DNA from: Proteobacteria bacterium UBA964
GTDB taxonomy: Bacteria; Pseudomonadota; Gammaproteobacteria; Steroidobacterales; Steroidobacteraceae
DNA length: 20,485 bases
NCBI GenBank assembly: GCA_002292945.1
Contig: DBCG01000007.1
Span: 1-20,485 of the forward strand
Direction of reading: 5' to 3'
The notes below the pieces were generated by a model. The model was not told the origin of the DNA. It made no database searches and saw only the letters and a program-made list of their open reading frames with translations. This document shows positions 1 to 8,106 of this stretch, in pieces. Made by a program: the position numbers and the translations under genes. Within the stretch, counting starts at the first letter, position 1, and every line of letters starts with the position of its first letter.

Positions 1-738
1 CGCGCCGGTCTCCATGCCGATCCAGGCGAGATCGCGGCCCGCCTCGTCGCACTCGATCACCACCGGTTGAACGCGGGCGGGGCGCGGCGGCGGCACCAGC
101 ATCGCGAGCAGCGAGGCCTTAAAAGGCAGTAGCCGACGGCCGTCGCTCGTGGTGCCCTCGGCGAACAGCGTCAGCGTCGAGCGTGCCGCAAACTGCGCGC
201 GCAGAGCCGCCACCTGCTCGTCGACCCGCAGCCGCTCGGTACGGTTGACGAAGACCGTGTCGTTCATGCGGCATAGGAAATTGAGACCCGGCCAGAGTGC
301 GATGCCGTGCTGCGCGACGAAGGCCGTGCCGGTGGCGCTCCCGAGGATCAGGGCATCGGTCCAGCTCAGGTGGTTCGCGATGTAGAACACGTCGCGTCGA
401 AGGGGTTGCCCCATGATCTCGACGCGTATCCCGCAGGCGCGGGTCGCCCAGCGCATGAACCAGCGGTTCCAGTGCGAGCGCCAGCCGAGCGTCCGGCACA
501 GCATGTGCGGCGGCAGGCAGATCGCGGCGATGCCCAGCAACCATGCGGCGCGCGCAATCACCCGCCGACCGCCATCGAGGTCGCGCTCCACAGCGCGCAG
601 GAACGCCACCAGCGCTTCGATCGGCGAGGGCACGGGTGGCGCGATGAAACTCGATGAATCGGGAAGGGGCGGGGGCGCGGGCAGTCCGGGAAGGGAGCCC
701 AGCCAAGTATCAGCGTTGGAACCGTCGATACGTGCCAT
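1..738 (-). CDS. PlsC-type lysophospholipid (1-acylglycerol-3-phosphate) acyltransferase, 3' end cut by window edge
   Basis: The frame is open from an ATG at 738 down to base 1 (246 residues, no stop), so the C-terminus lies outside the window. Motifs in order: NHLSWTD at residues 122-128 (the H-x4-D catalytic motif I, His123/Asp128), FVNRTER at 163-169 (motif II), FAEGTTSDG at 192-200 (motif III, with Ala where most family members have Pro), LLPFKASL at 203-210, and VQPVVIE near 223 (motif IV). A single hydrophobic stretch lies near residues 62-80, after a Pro-rich, probably disordered N-terminus of about 40 residues. The family transfers acyl chains to lysophosphatidate or related lysolipids at the inner membrane. 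The exact acceptor (lysophosphatidate or an ornithine-lipid type) cannot be told. No clear Shine-Dalgarno precedes the ATG, so the start is the least certain part. It is divergent from nadA. Confidence 0.88.
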   Translation of the reverse strand, partial: MARIDGSNADTWLGSLPGLPAPPPLPDSSSFIAPPVPSPIEALVAFLRAVERDLDGGRRVIARAAWLLGIAAICLPPHMLCRTLGWRSHWNRWFMRWATRACGIRVEIMGQPLRRDVFYIANHLSWTDALILGSATGTAFVAQHGIALWPGLNFLCRMNDTVFVNRTERLRVDEQVAALRAQFAARSTLTLFAEGTTSDGRRLLPFKASLLAMLVPPPRPARVQPVVIECDEAGRDLAWIGMETGA

Positions 739-804
739 CGGCGGAGTCTGCGATGTGCGTACTACAAAATCGTTAAAGCCGCGCAGCGCGTTGTCGGGCC
801 CGGT

Positions 805-837
805 CCCTGCAGCCCCCAGGCCCCTGCAGCCCCCAGG
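805..837. repeat. Tandem duplication of a 16-17 base GC-rich unit upstream of nadA
   Basis: CCCTGCAGCCCCCAGG occurs at 805-820 and again, exact, at 822-837, giving two head-to-tail copies with a 17-base period. It lies in the 145-base gap between the divergent plsC-like gene and nadA. The second copy is followed by TCCTCCGGGGG, so its C-rich end can fold into a small hairpin (CCCCC paired with GGGGG at about 830-848). This could be a recent slippage duplication. I see no known regulatory meaning. Confidence 0.8.
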
Positions 838-868
838 TCCTCCGGGGGCGTCACCGCGCCGTCTTGGG

Positions 869-874
869 TATGAT
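869..874 (+). promoter_or_regulatory. -10-like hexamer immediately upstream of nadA
   Basis: TATGAT at 869-874 matches the sigma70 -10 consensus at five of six bases. No convincing -35 stands 16-18 bases upstream. If used, transcription would begin at about 881, only a few bases before the nadA ATG at 884, giving an almost leaderless message. That fits the absence of a Shine-Dalgarno there. This is a weak call resting on one hexamer. Confidence 0.3.
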
Positions 875-883
875 GACCCGACC

Positions 884-2044
884 ATGAGCCGAATCGTCGA
901 TGCCCTCACCGGAGGGTCTGATAAGTGCGTCATTCCGGGTCACGGCGCGGACTCCGCGCTGCCCGAAGGGCGCGATCTGGCGTTCACGCCCGAAGTCGAG
1001 CGCGAGACCGCGCCGCTTTACGAGCGCGTCCGAGACATCGTGCCCGCCGTCGAGTGGCCGCTGTTCGCGCCGTTCGTCTACGCGATCAACCGCCTGAAGC
1101 GCGAGCGCGACGCGGTCATCCTCGCCCACAACTACATGACGCCGGAGATCTTCGCCTGCGTCGGTGATATCCGCGGCGATTCCTTGCAGCTCGCCCGGGA
1201 GGCCGCCCGCACGGAGGCCCGTGTCATCGTGCAGGCCGGCGTGCATTTCATGGCCGAGACCGCGAAGATCCTCTGCCCCGACAAGCTGGTGCTGATCCCG
1301 GACGAGCGGGCTGGTTGTTCGTTGGCGTCATCCATCACAGGCCGCGATGTGCGTCTGATGCGTGAGGCGCACCCCGGTGTGCCGGTCGTCACCTATGTCA
1401 ATTCTTCGGCGGATGTGAAGGCCGAGAGCGATGTGTGCTGTACCTCGTCCAATGCCGTGCAGGTGACGGAGTGGGCGGCCGCGGAGTGGGGCGCGGACCG
1501 CGTGATCGTGATCCCGGACGAATACCTGGCGCGCAACGTCGCGGCCCAGACGCCGCTACGGATCATCACCTGGCGCGGTCGCTGCGAAGTGCATGAGCGC
1601 TTCACCGCGGACGATGTCGCCGGTCTGCGGCAGGCCTACCCCGGGGCGGTGGTGCTCGCGCACCCGGAGTGTCCGCCTGAAGTGGTCGCAGCGTCGGATT
1701 ACGCCGGCTCGACGGCGGCGCTCGCGCGATGGGTGGGTGAGCGCGCGCCGGCACGGGTCGTGCTGCTAACCGAGTGTTCGATGTCCGACAACGTCGCGGC
1801 GGAGAGCCCCGCCAGCCAGTTCATCCGACCCTGCAATCTTTGCCCGCACATGAAGCGGATCACGCTCGAGAACCTCTACGACGCGCTGCGCCTGCTGCGC
1901 CACGAGGTCGTGGTGCCCGAGGATGTCGCGGCAAGAGCTCGGGTGGCGATCGATCGCATGCTGTCCCTGCCGCGTGCAACCCGGCCCGCCGATTTCGCGA
2001 CCGGGCGCGATCCCGTCGATGTGACCGTGATGTCCGCGGCGTGA
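884..2044 (+). CDS. nadA: Quinolinate synthase NadA ([4Fe-4S] enzyme)
   Basis: 386 residues. The enzyme condenses iminoaspartate with dihydroxyacetone phosphate to quinolinate in the cytoplasm. By alignment from memory with E. coli and Thermotoga NadA, the three cluster cysteines are Cys145 (in AGCSLA), Cys234 (in GRCEVHERF) and Cys320 (in CNLCPHMK). The spacings of 89 and 86 residues agree with the family. Substrate motifs AHNYM (81-85), YVNSSADVK (171-179), CCTSSNAV (185-192) and HPE (260-262) are all present. The frame stays open far upstream, but that part runs antisense through the acyltransferase gene, so I chose the ATG at 884, where family similarity begins. No clear Shine-Dalgarno is visible. 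The stop overlaps the nadB start (GTGA at 2041-2044). Confidence 0.97.
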   Translation: MSRIVDALTGGSDKCVIPGHGADSALPEGRDLAFTPEVERETAPLYERVRDIVPAVEWPLFAPFVYAINRLKRERDAVILAHNYMTPEIFACVGDIRGDSLQLAREAARTEARVIVQAGVHFMAETAKILCPDKLVLIPDERAGCSLASSITGRDVRLMREAHPGVPVVTYVNSSADVKAESDVCCTSSNAVQVTEWAAAEWGADRVIVIPDEYLARNVAAQTPLRIITWRGRCEVHERFTADDVAGLRQAYPGAVVLAHPECPPEVVAASDYAGSTAALARWVGERAPARVVLLTECSMSDNVAAESPASQFIRPCNLCPHMKRITLENLYDALRLLRHEVVVPEDVAARARVAIDRMLSLPRATRPADFATGRDPVDVTVMSAA

Positions 2045-3597
2045 CGGACGGGCTCGAGTCGGACGTCCTGGTCATCGGGGCGGGGCTCGCCGGGTTGTCG
2101 CTCGCGCTGCGCTTGGCGCCGCGTCCCTGTATCGTGCTGTCGCCGGCACCGCTCGGGCAGGCTGCGGCCAGTGCTTGGGCGCAGGGTGGCGTGGCCGCGC
2201 CGCTTGGCCGCGGGGACAGCGCCGCCCTCCACGCAGCGGACACGATCGCGGCGGGTGCAGGCTTGGTAGACCCGGAAGTCGCGGCGTTGCTCTCCCAAGA
2301 TGCGGCGGCGCGGATCGACGATCTGCTTGCGCTCGGCGTGCCCTTCGATCGGGAGGCTGATGGCAGCCTCGCCCTGTCTCAGGAGGCGGCACATTCGAAG
2401 CCCCGTGTGGTGCGTGTGGCTGGCGATCTCGCAGGCCGATCGATCATGCGCGCGTTGGCGAGCGCGGTGCGCCGTGCCGAGCACATCACCCTGCTCGAGG
2501 GGGTCCGTGCCGTCGCATTGCTCGAGCACGATGGCGTGATCGCCGGTGCGCTCGTCCGTGGGCCGCGCGGCGATGGGGCTGTCCGCGCCCGCGAGACGGT
2601 GCTCGCCACCGGTGGTATCGGCGGTCTGTTCCGGGTCACCACCAACCCGCGGGAGGCGCGGGGCGCGGCGATCGCGCAGGCCTTCCGGGCGGGCGCGGTG
2701 GTCGGCGACCTCGAGTTCGTGCAGTTCCACCCGACGGCGATCGATATCGGCGCCTATCCGACGCCCTTGGCCACGGAGGCCCTGAGGGGTGAAGGCGCAC
2801 GGCTCGTCAACACCGACGGCGAGCCGTTCATGGCGCGTTACGACGGCTTAGCCGAACTCGCGCCGCGCGATGTCGTCGCGCGCGCCGTCCATTCGGAGCG
2901 CGACGCGGGGCGTGGTGCTTGGCTCGATTGCCGCGCGAGCGTGGGTGCGGCGTTCCCGGAGCGTTTCCCCACGGTGTTCAGTGCCTGCATGTCGGCGGGC
3001 ATCGATCCGCGCATCCAGCCGATCCCCGTCGCGCCGGCCGCGCATTACCACATGGGCGGCGTCGTCACCGACCGCTGGGGCGCCACGACCCTCGCCGGGC
3101 TTTCCGCTTGTGGCGAGTGCGCGTCGACCGGCGCCAACGGTGCGAACCGGCTTGCCTCGAATTCTTTGCTCGAGTCCATGGTGTTCGGTGCGCGCATCGC
3201 AGAACGTCTGCGCGATGCGCCGCAAACTCCGTTGCGCGTCGGGTATGCACAGGCACCGCCGCAGCTCGACGTGGCGACCCTTGGCGCGTTGCGTGAGCGC
3301 ATGAGCCGCGACTGCGGTGTGGTCCGGGACGGTACGGGGCTCACGGGTCTTGTCGACTGGATCACCGCGACGGACCGATCGGCGGGCGGACCGAGCGCCT
3401 TGACGGCGGCGCGGCTCATCGCGACCGCTGCCTTGCAGCGCCGCGAGAGTCGGGGCGGCCACTGGCGCAACGACCACCCCGCGACCGACCCCGTCGGTCG
3501 GCGCAGTTTCATGGTGCGCGATGGCCAGCACGGCATCTGTTTCCTCGATCGCGACCCCTTCCCGCCACAGCCCCGACCGCGGAGCACCAACGCATGA
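2041..3597 (+). CDS. nadB: L-aspartate oxidase NadB (FAD flavoprotein)
   Basis: 518 residues from a GTG at 2041 that overlaps the nadA stop by 4 bases. The frame is open upstream only as an out-of-frame shadow of nadA. NadB oxidises L-aspartate to iminoaspartate, the unstable substrate handed to NadA. Seen in order: the Rossmann dinucleotide motif VIGAGLAG (11-18), SAWAQGGVAA (44-53) contacting FAD, LATGGIGGLF (188-197), QFHPTA (228-233) and TEALRGEGARL (245-255). These are followed by APRDVVARA (274-282), whose Arg corresponds to the catalytic Arg of the succinate dehydrogenase/fumarate reductase fold, then HYHMGGV (335-341), GECASTGANGANRLASNSLLE (358 onward) and a C-terminal helical domain. 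Length is slightly below the E. coli enzyme (540). The stop overlaps the nadC start (ATGA at 3594-3597), so translation of all three is probably coupled. Confidence 0.97.
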   Translation: MTDGLESDVLVIGAGLAGLSLALRLAPRPCIVLSPAPLGQAAASAWAQGGVAAPLGRGDSAALHAADTIAAGAGLVDPEVAALLSQDAAARIDDLLALGVPFDREADGSLALSQEAAHSKPRVVRVAGDLAGRSIMRALASAVRRAEHITLLEGVRAVALLEHDGVIAGALVRGPRGDGAVRARETVLATGGIGGLFRVTTNPREARGAAIAQAFRAGAVVGDLEFVQFHPTAIDIGAYPTPLATEALRGEGARLVNTDGEPFMARYDGLAELAPRDVVARAVHSERDAGRGAWLDCRASVGAAFPERFPTVFSACMSAGIDPRIQPIPVAPAAHYHMGGVVTDRWGATTLAGLSACGECASTGANGANRLASNSLLESMVFGARIAERLRDAPQTPLRVGYAQAPPQLDVATLGALRERMSRDCGVVRDGTGLTGLVDWITATDRSAGGPSALTAARLIATAALQRRESRGGHWRNDHPATDPVGRRSFMVRDGQHGICFLDRDPFPPQPRPRSTNA

Positions 3598-4442
3598 CCT
3601 TCCCCCCGCTGCCCGACGTCATCCTCGAGCCGCTCGTCCGGCTCGCCCTGCTCGAAGATCTCGCACCGGCTGGGGACATCACGAGCGACAGCGTCGCGCC
3701 GCTGAACACACCCATGCACGCGTTGTTGCGTGCGCGCGCACCCGGCGTGGTCGCAGGCCTCGATGCGGCGCTGTTGTCGCTGCGTATCGTCGATCCGTCG
3801 GTCGTCGTCTCGGTGTCGATCGGTGATGGCGCAGCGGTGGAGGCGGGTGGGGTGATCGCGGAGTTCCGGGGTGCCGCGCGTTCCATCCTGATGGCCGAAC
3901 GCACGATGCTCAATTTCATGGGGCATCTGTCGGGGATCGCGACGCTGACCCGCGAGTACGTGCGTGCTGTCGCGGGGACACGCGCCCGCATCACCTGTAC
4001 GCGCAAGACGACGCCCGGTTTGCGCGCGCTGGAAAAGCGCGCCGTGCGGCTGGGCGGCGGAGTCAACCACCGTTTCTCCCTCGCGGATGCCATCCTCATC
4101 AAGGACAACCATATCGCGGCGGCGGGCGGTGTACGCACGGCGCTGGAGCGGGCGCAGTCCGCAGCCGGGCACATGCGCGTCATCGAGATCGAGGTGGATA
4201 CCCTCGAGCAGCTGCGCGAGGCATTGCCGCTGCGCCCAGACTGCATCTTGCTCGACAACATGGACCTCGACTCGTTGCGCGACGCCGTAGCCCTTGCGGG
4301 TGACAGCGTGGTGCTTGAGGCCTCGGGGAACATACGCCTCGACACCGTTCGTTCGGTGGCGGAGACTGGCGTCGGCTACATCTCGGCAGGCGCGCTGACC
4401 CACTCTGCGCCCCGCTTGGACCTGGGCTTGGATGCCGATTGA
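3594..4442 (+). CDS. nadC: Nicotinate-nucleotide pyrophosphorylase (carboxylating) NadC
   Basis: 282 residues, the usual family length. It decarboxylates and phosphoribosylates quinolinate with PRPP to give nicotinate mononucleotide, the third step of de novo NAD synthesis. Motifs: EDLAPAGDITSD (21-32) in the N-terminal domain; AERTMLNF (101-108); TCTRKTTPGLRALEK (134-148), the quinolinate/PRPP-binding strand with Arg137 and Lys138; GGGVNHRFSL (154-163); ILIKDNHI (167-174); IEIEVD (197-202); ILLDNMD (218-224); LEASGNI (241-247); and YISAGALTHS (262-271) closing the barrel. All expected basic and acidic active-site residues are present. The ATG overlaps the nadB stop by 4 bases. It completes a nadABC operon. 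Confidence 0.97.
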   Translation: MTFPPLPDVILEPLVRLALLEDLAPAGDITSDSVAPLNTPMHALLRARAPGVVAGLDAALLSLRIVDPSVVVSVSIGDGAAVEAGGVIAEFRGAARSILMAERTMLNFMGHLSGIATLTREYVRAVAGTRARITCTRKTTPGLRALEKRAVRLGGGVNHRFSLADAILIKDNHIAAAGGVRTALERAQSAAGHMRVIEIEVDTLEQLREALPLRPDCILLDNMDLDSLRDAVALAGDSVVLEASGNIRLDTVRSVAETGVGYISAGALTHSAPRLDLGLDAD

Positions 4443-4467
4443 TCGGACGTGGCTTGAGGGGGGGTCG

Positions 4468-5127
4468 ATGGAACCAGGTCATTGGGTTTTCCTGCACATC
4501 CTGCTGCTGGTGTTCTGGCTCGGCACCGATCTCGGCGTGCTGATCCTTGCGCGTGCGGCACGCCGCAGCGATCTGTCGTTCCCGCAGCGCGCGGTGTTGG
4601 TGCAGTACGCGATGATCATCGACATCCTGCCTCGCGTCTGCCTCACGCTGTCGTTCGCGGTAGGGCTGCACTTGGCGGCCTCGTCGGGGTGGGTCTCACC
4701 GCCCCCGGTCGCGTTCGCGGCGGCTTGGATCATCGGGCTTCTCTGGCTCGCGCTGCTCTATGCGCTGCACAAGGCCGAGGGCACGCCCCGGCATGCCGGT
4801 TACGCCACCGCCAACCTTGCATTGCAGGCCTTGCTCGGCGCGGGCGTGATCGGCCTCGGTGTCGCCTCGCTGCTCGGCAGCGGGCCGTTCCCCGCCGGTT
4901 GGCTCGCCGGCAAGGTGCTGCTCTTCGGTCTCGTGTTTTTCTGCTCGATCATGATCGACCTCGAATTCCGGCCGATGGGTCCCGCTTTTGCGCGCCTCGC
5001 GACCGAGGGTTCGACCCCGGAGATCGAGGCGGTGATCCGTCGCACGGTCGACCGCGCGGTCGTCTGGGTCGGAGCGATCTACATCCTGCTCTTGTCCATC
5101 GCATTCTTGGGAGCCGTCAAACCATGA
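4468..5127 (+). CDS. Six-helix integral membrane protein of unknown function in the nad operon
   Basis: 219 residues. I count about six hydrophobic helices (roughly 7-28, 44-70, 79-100, 115-137, 143-163, 196-215). The first has the pattern FLHILLLVFWLGTDLGV, with a His, a Trp and an Asp inside the helix, loosely reminiscent of CopD/DUF2269-type membrane proteins; I do not claim membership. The start is chosen at ATG 4468 because a G-rich Shine-Dalgarno (GAGGGGGG, 4456-4463) precedes it; an in-frame ATG at 4432 inside the nadC end lacks one. It begins 25 bases after nadC and its stop overlaps the next start (ATGA at 5124-5127), so it is co-transcribed with the NAD genes and coupled to the ASCH gene. 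A transport or redox role is possible but nothing in the sequence proves it. Confidence 0.8.
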   Translation: MEPGHWVFLHILLLVFWLGTDLGVLILARAARRSDLSFPQRAVLVQYAMIIDILPRVCLTLSFAVGLHLAASSGWVSPPPVAFAAAWIIGLLWLALLYALHKAEGTPRHAGYATANLALQALLGAGVIGLGVASLLGSGPFPAGWLAGKVLLFGLVFFCSIMIDLEFRPMGPAFARLATEGSTPEIEAVIRRTVDRAVVWVGAIYILLLSIAFLGAVKP

Positions 5128-5660
5128 GCCAAAACTTCGACCTGACTCCGGGTCATCTTCCCGCAGGTGCGACGCCGCCCACGGCCGCGGCGCTGCAAGC
5201 CTTTCTCGAGGCGGCGATCCGTGACCGTCCTGAGGTGGGTCCGCGCCCGGTCTGCGAGGTCCGCTGGATCGGTCTCGATGCCGAAAGCACGTTGGCGATC
5301 TTCGAGCTCATCCGCGCCCGCGACAAGACCGGCACCTTCACGTTGCCCTGGATCGTCGAACGTACAGGACAACCCGTTCCCCGGGTCGGTGCGCTGTTGG
5401 TGTTGATCGACATGGGTGGACGACCGACCTTGTTGCTGCGCACGCGCGCGGTGCGTGAGGCGGTGTTCGGCAAGGTCACGGCCGAGGACACGGCGGTCGA
5501 CGGTTCTCCGGTGCGCGACCCTGCGATCTGGGTGCCTTTGCACACCGTCTATTGGAACGCCTTGCTCGAGCCCTTCGGGCTGACGGTCAGCGACGACATG
5601 CCGTTCTGGGTCGAGGCTTTCGAACTGCTCTACGACGCGGACGCCGGACGCAGCGCATAA
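5124..5660 (+). CDS. ASCH-domain protein
   Basis: 178 residues. The ASCH (PUA-like) fold is recognised by KTGTFTLPWIVERTGQ (68-83), PRVGALLVLIDMGGRPTLLLRT (86-107), VFGKVTAEDTAVDG (114-127), RDPAIWVPLHTVYWN (131-145) and DDMPFWVEAFELLY (157-170). This is the long ASCH subtype that usually stands alone. ASCH proteins are thought to bind RNA or nucleotides. The E. coli member YqfB hydrolyses N4-acetylcytidine, but YqfB is much shorter and the same activity should not be assumed here. The start is the ATG overlapping the membrane-protein stop. The TAA stop lies in the A-run of the terminator that follows. It is the last gene of the five-gene operon. Confidence 0.85.
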   Translation: MSQNFDLTPGHLPAGATPPTAAALQAFLEAAIRDRPEVGPRPVCEVRWIGLDAESTLAIFELIRARDKTGTFTLPWIVERTGQPVPRVGALLVLIDMGGRPTLLLRTRAVREAVFGKVTAEDTAVDGSPVRDPAIWVPLHTVYWNALLEPFGLTVSDDMPFWVEAFELLYDADAGRSA

Positions 5661-5693
5661 AAAAACCCCGGCCCCCCTCGCGAGGGGCCGGGG
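5659..5693 (-). terminator. Rho-independent terminator for the TonB receptor gene, probably also closing the nad operon
   Basis: The GC stem CCCCGGCC (5666-5673) pairs with GGCCGGGG (5686-5693) around an inner self-complementary CCTCGCGAGG. On the minus strand the stem is followed by seven T (A7 at 5659-5665 on plus), the textbook intrinsic form, 17 bases past the receptor stop. On the plus strand the same hairpin directly follows the ASCH stop but lacks a T tract, so termination there would be weaker. Confidence 0.9.
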
Positions 5694-5709
5694 TCGCTGG
5701 ATCACGCGA

Positions 5710-7911
5710 TCAGAGCGCGCCGAAGTTGTAGCGGAAGCCGAGCTTCCAGGTGCGCGGCAGTCCAGGGAACTGCGTGGCGAACCCGAGCGTGCCGAAGTTC
5801 AGCGTCGAGTGGTAGTACTCCTCGTTGCCGCAGTTCTTGCAGCTTGCGGTGAGCGCCCATCGACCGCTGTCGGGGCGGAAGCCCACCGACAGATCGAACA
5901 GGTCGATCGCCGGCGCCAACTCGACCGCCGCGTTCTTCAGGCCGTTGTAGTACTCGTCCTGGTGCGAGAACGAGCCGGTCGTGAGGATGCTGCCGCCCAA
6001 TCCCGGCACAGCGACATCCCAGTTGAAGCCGAGCTGATAGGACATCTCCGGCGTGCGCTTGACCTGGTTGGACTTCGGGAAATCGGCGCCCGAGAGTTTC
6101 TTGTACTCGTTGTCCATCTGGCCGAGGCTGGCGAAGAAATCCAGGCCATCGGCAGCGACGAACGCGAGCTCGACCTCGAAGCCGTCGATCTTCACTTCCG
6201 CCGCGTTGATGGTCACGAAGCGGCCGGCATCGTTGAGCGCCGAGATGATGAAGTCGTCGTAGTCGGCTTGGAAGTAGGTGAAGTTGGCGCGCAGCCGATC
6301 ATCCATCCACTCGCTCTTCACCCCGAGCTCCATCGACTTCACCGTCTCCGGCTGGAAGGCGACGAAGTCACGCACATCGGTGACGCGGGCGTTCCAGCCG
6401 CCGGACTTGAAGCCCTCGGTGTAGCTCGCGTAGGTGAGCAGGTCGTCGTTGTGACGGTACTGGAGAGCGAGCTTCGGCGTGAACTCCGAGAAGTCGAGCT
6501 TGGTCGGCTCGCCGTTGGCCAGGATCTCGGGGTTGCCCCAGAGGGGCACGAGCCCACCCGGGACGCCCGGGTAGTTGTTGCCGCCGACATTACGCGGTCC
6601 GCCGCCCGGGAGGACGAAGAACTGCGTGTTGTTGACGGTCTTCTTCTCTTCGGTCTGGCGTCCGCCCGCCGTGAACGACCACTGGTCGTTCAGGTTGAAG
6701 GTCGCCTCCGCGAAGATGCCGTAGCTCTCGTTGTCGTTGCGCAGGTCGCGGCGGAAGTTCGCTGCGACGGCGCCACCGAACAGGAACAGCTCGTCGCCGT
6801 TTTCCGTACGGTTCTTCTCGTCCATGTAGAAGACGCCTGCCAGCCAGTCCACGCGGCCGGCTTCGCCCGAGAACACGAACTCCTGGCTCAGCTGCTCGTG
6901 GTTGCTCTTGTGCGGCAGGATGTACTGCGACGGCGCGGCGTCGGAGAGGTCGAGCAGGAAGCGCTGGTTGAGATCGCGCCAGCCGGTGATCGACTCGACC
7001 GTGACGTTGCCGAGCTTGAACGTGCCACCCAGTGTGACGGCGGTCTGGTCGGTCTCGGCGAACTGTTCGCGCAGCCCGCTGACCACCGTGAAGAGGTTGC
7101 GGTCGGTGTTGCGTGCGAAGTCGGAGCCGGTGAGGCCGGTGCCTTCCTCGTCGGCGTATTCGACAGCCAGCGTGAAGTCGACATCGTCGTTCGGCTGGAA
7201 GCGCAGCTGCGCGCGGGCGCCATAGCCCTCGGGCGCCCAGATCTCTTCTTTGGTGGTGAGGTTCTTGATGTAGCCCTCGTCCTGACCGAGCACGAAGCCG
7301 TTGAGGCGCAGCGAGAGCGTGTCGCTGATCGGCGCGTTGATCATCGCCCGACCGGAATAGGCGTCATAGTCGCCATAGGACAGATCGACATAGCCCTTGA
7401 GCTCGTCTTCGGGCTTGCGGGTGATCACCTTCACGGCGCCGCCGGAGGTGTTGCGGCCGTACAGGGTGCCTTGCGGGCCGCGCAGGACCTCGATGCGGTC
7501 CATGTCGTAGAGGAAGGCGTTGTTGTTGATCTGGCGGGCGATGTAGACGCCGTCGACATAGGTGCCGATCGCAGGATCGGAGGTGGCCAGCGACTCGTCC
7601 TGACCGACGCCGCGCAGGAAGAACGAGGTGGCGCTGCCGAGACCGACGTTGTTGCTGCCGACGAGGTTCGGGACCTTGGAGATCACATCGAGCGTGTTGT
7701 TGATCTGCCGACGGTCGATGTCCTCGGCGCTGAGGGCGGTGACCGAGATCGGCACATCCTGCAGCGAGGCGGACGTGCGCTGCGCCGTGACGGTGACCTC
7801 TGTCAGCACGAGCTCGTTACCCGTGTTCTGCGCCATGGAGGCGGTGGCGGCGGTAGCGCCGAGGGTGGCGGCGATGGCGATGCGTACAGCACGGGCCAAG
7901 ACTGGGTTCAT
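5710..7911 (-). CDS. TonB-dependent outer-membrane receptor
   Basis: 733 residues. A Sec signal peptide covers about residues 1-28, ending SMAQ. The plug domain follows: EVTVTAQR (38-45) just after the likely TonB-box region, DVPISVTALS (52-61), FFLRGVGQ (97-104), TYVDGVYI (117-124), IEVLRGPQGTLYGRNTSGGAV (140-160) and ITRKP. The remaining residues alternate as a 22-strand barrel, ending WKLGFRYNF plus three residues. I chose ATG 7911, with GAGG seven bases upstream and the signal peptide beginning at once; a TTG 30 bases further up would only add a non-signal extension. Such receptors import siderophores, haem, vitamin B12, glycans or other large nutrients. The ligand cannot be read from sequence. 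No TonB/ExbBD genes lie in the window. The gene is divergent from the ABM-protein gene and ends at a strong terminator. Confidence 0.95.
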   Translation of the reverse strand: MNPVLARAVRIAIAATLGATAATASMAQNTGNELVLTEVTVTAQRTSASLQDVPISVTALSAEDIDRRQINNTLDVISKVPNLVGSNNVGLGSATSFFLRGVGQDESLATSDPAIGTYVDGVYIARQINNNAFLYDMDRIEVLRGPQGTLYGRNTSGGAVKVITRKPEDELKGYVDLSYGDYDAYSGRAMINAPISDTLSLRLNGFVLGQDEGYIKNLTTKEEIWAPEGYGARAQLRFQPNDDVDFTLAVEYADEEGTGLTGSDFARNTDRNLFTVVSGLREQFAETDQTAVTLGGTFKLGNVTVESITGWRDLNQRFLLDLSDAAPSQYILPHKSNHEQLSQEFVFSGEAGRVDWLAGVFYMDEKNRTENGDELFLFGGAVAANFRRDLRNDNESYGIFAEATFNLNDQWSFTAGGRQTEEKKTVNNTQFFVLPGGGPRNVGGNNYPGVPGGLVPLWGNPEILANGEPTKLDFSEFTPKLALQYRHNDDLLTYASYTEGFKSGGWNARVTDVRDFVAFQPETVKSMELGVKSEWMDDRLRANFTYFQADYDDFIISALNDAGRFVTINAAEVKIDGFEVELAFVAADGLDFFASLGQMDNEYKKLSGADFPKSNQVKRTPEMSYQLGFNWDVAVPGLGGSILTTGSFSHQDEYYNGLKNAAVELAPAIDLFDLSVGFRPDSGRWALTASCKNCGNEEYYHSTLNFGTLGFATQFPGLPRTWKLGFRYNFGAL

Positions 7912-7946
7912 GCGAGACCTCAAACAGTTAAGAAAGGGCAAGGGTA

Positions 7947-7975
7947 TTTATAAATGATTGCGATCGGGTTGTCCC
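7947..7975 (-). promoter_or_regulatory. Sigma70-like promoter of the TonB receptor gene
   Basis: Read on the minus strand: -35 GGGACA (7975-7970), a 17-base spacer, and -10 TATAAA (7952-7947). The -10 is the only AT-rich island in the 195-base divergent gap and matches five of six consensus bases. Predicted transcription start is near 7940, giving a leader of about 30 nucleotides with GAGG before the ATG. No Fur-box-like 19-base repeat was recognised by eye. Confidence 0.55.
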
Positions 7976-8106
7976 GTCCTTCGAGCGCCAGAACGGCCGA
8001 TTGGGCTAACATCGTCCGTCTGGCGGCTTTCCGCGCGGTTCGCCGTAGGCGCAAGAAATTCCTGTTCAGCGATCATCAGGTCCAGCGTTTTTAAACGAGG
8101 TAAACC

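Noticed and set aside
1875..2730. A 284-codon frame on minus across the nadA/nadB junction
   Set aside because: Composition typical of antisense shadow; no ribosome site, no motif.
3045..4403. A 452-codon open frame on minus, antisense to nadB and nadC
   Set aside because: Shadow of two certain enzymes; Arg/His-rich with no family signature.
5809..7953. A 714-codon open frame on plus, antisense to the TonB receptor
   Set aside because: It mirrors the receptor almost end to end, is rich in Val/Glu/Arg low-complexity runs produced by complementing GC-biased codons, has no ribosome site and no recognisable domain. The minus-strand receptor has clear motifs.
8084..8096. CGTTT-TT-AAACG inverted repeat just before the ABM gene
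   Set aside because: Only five pairs with a two-base loop, adjacent to the ribosome site; too short to call an operator.
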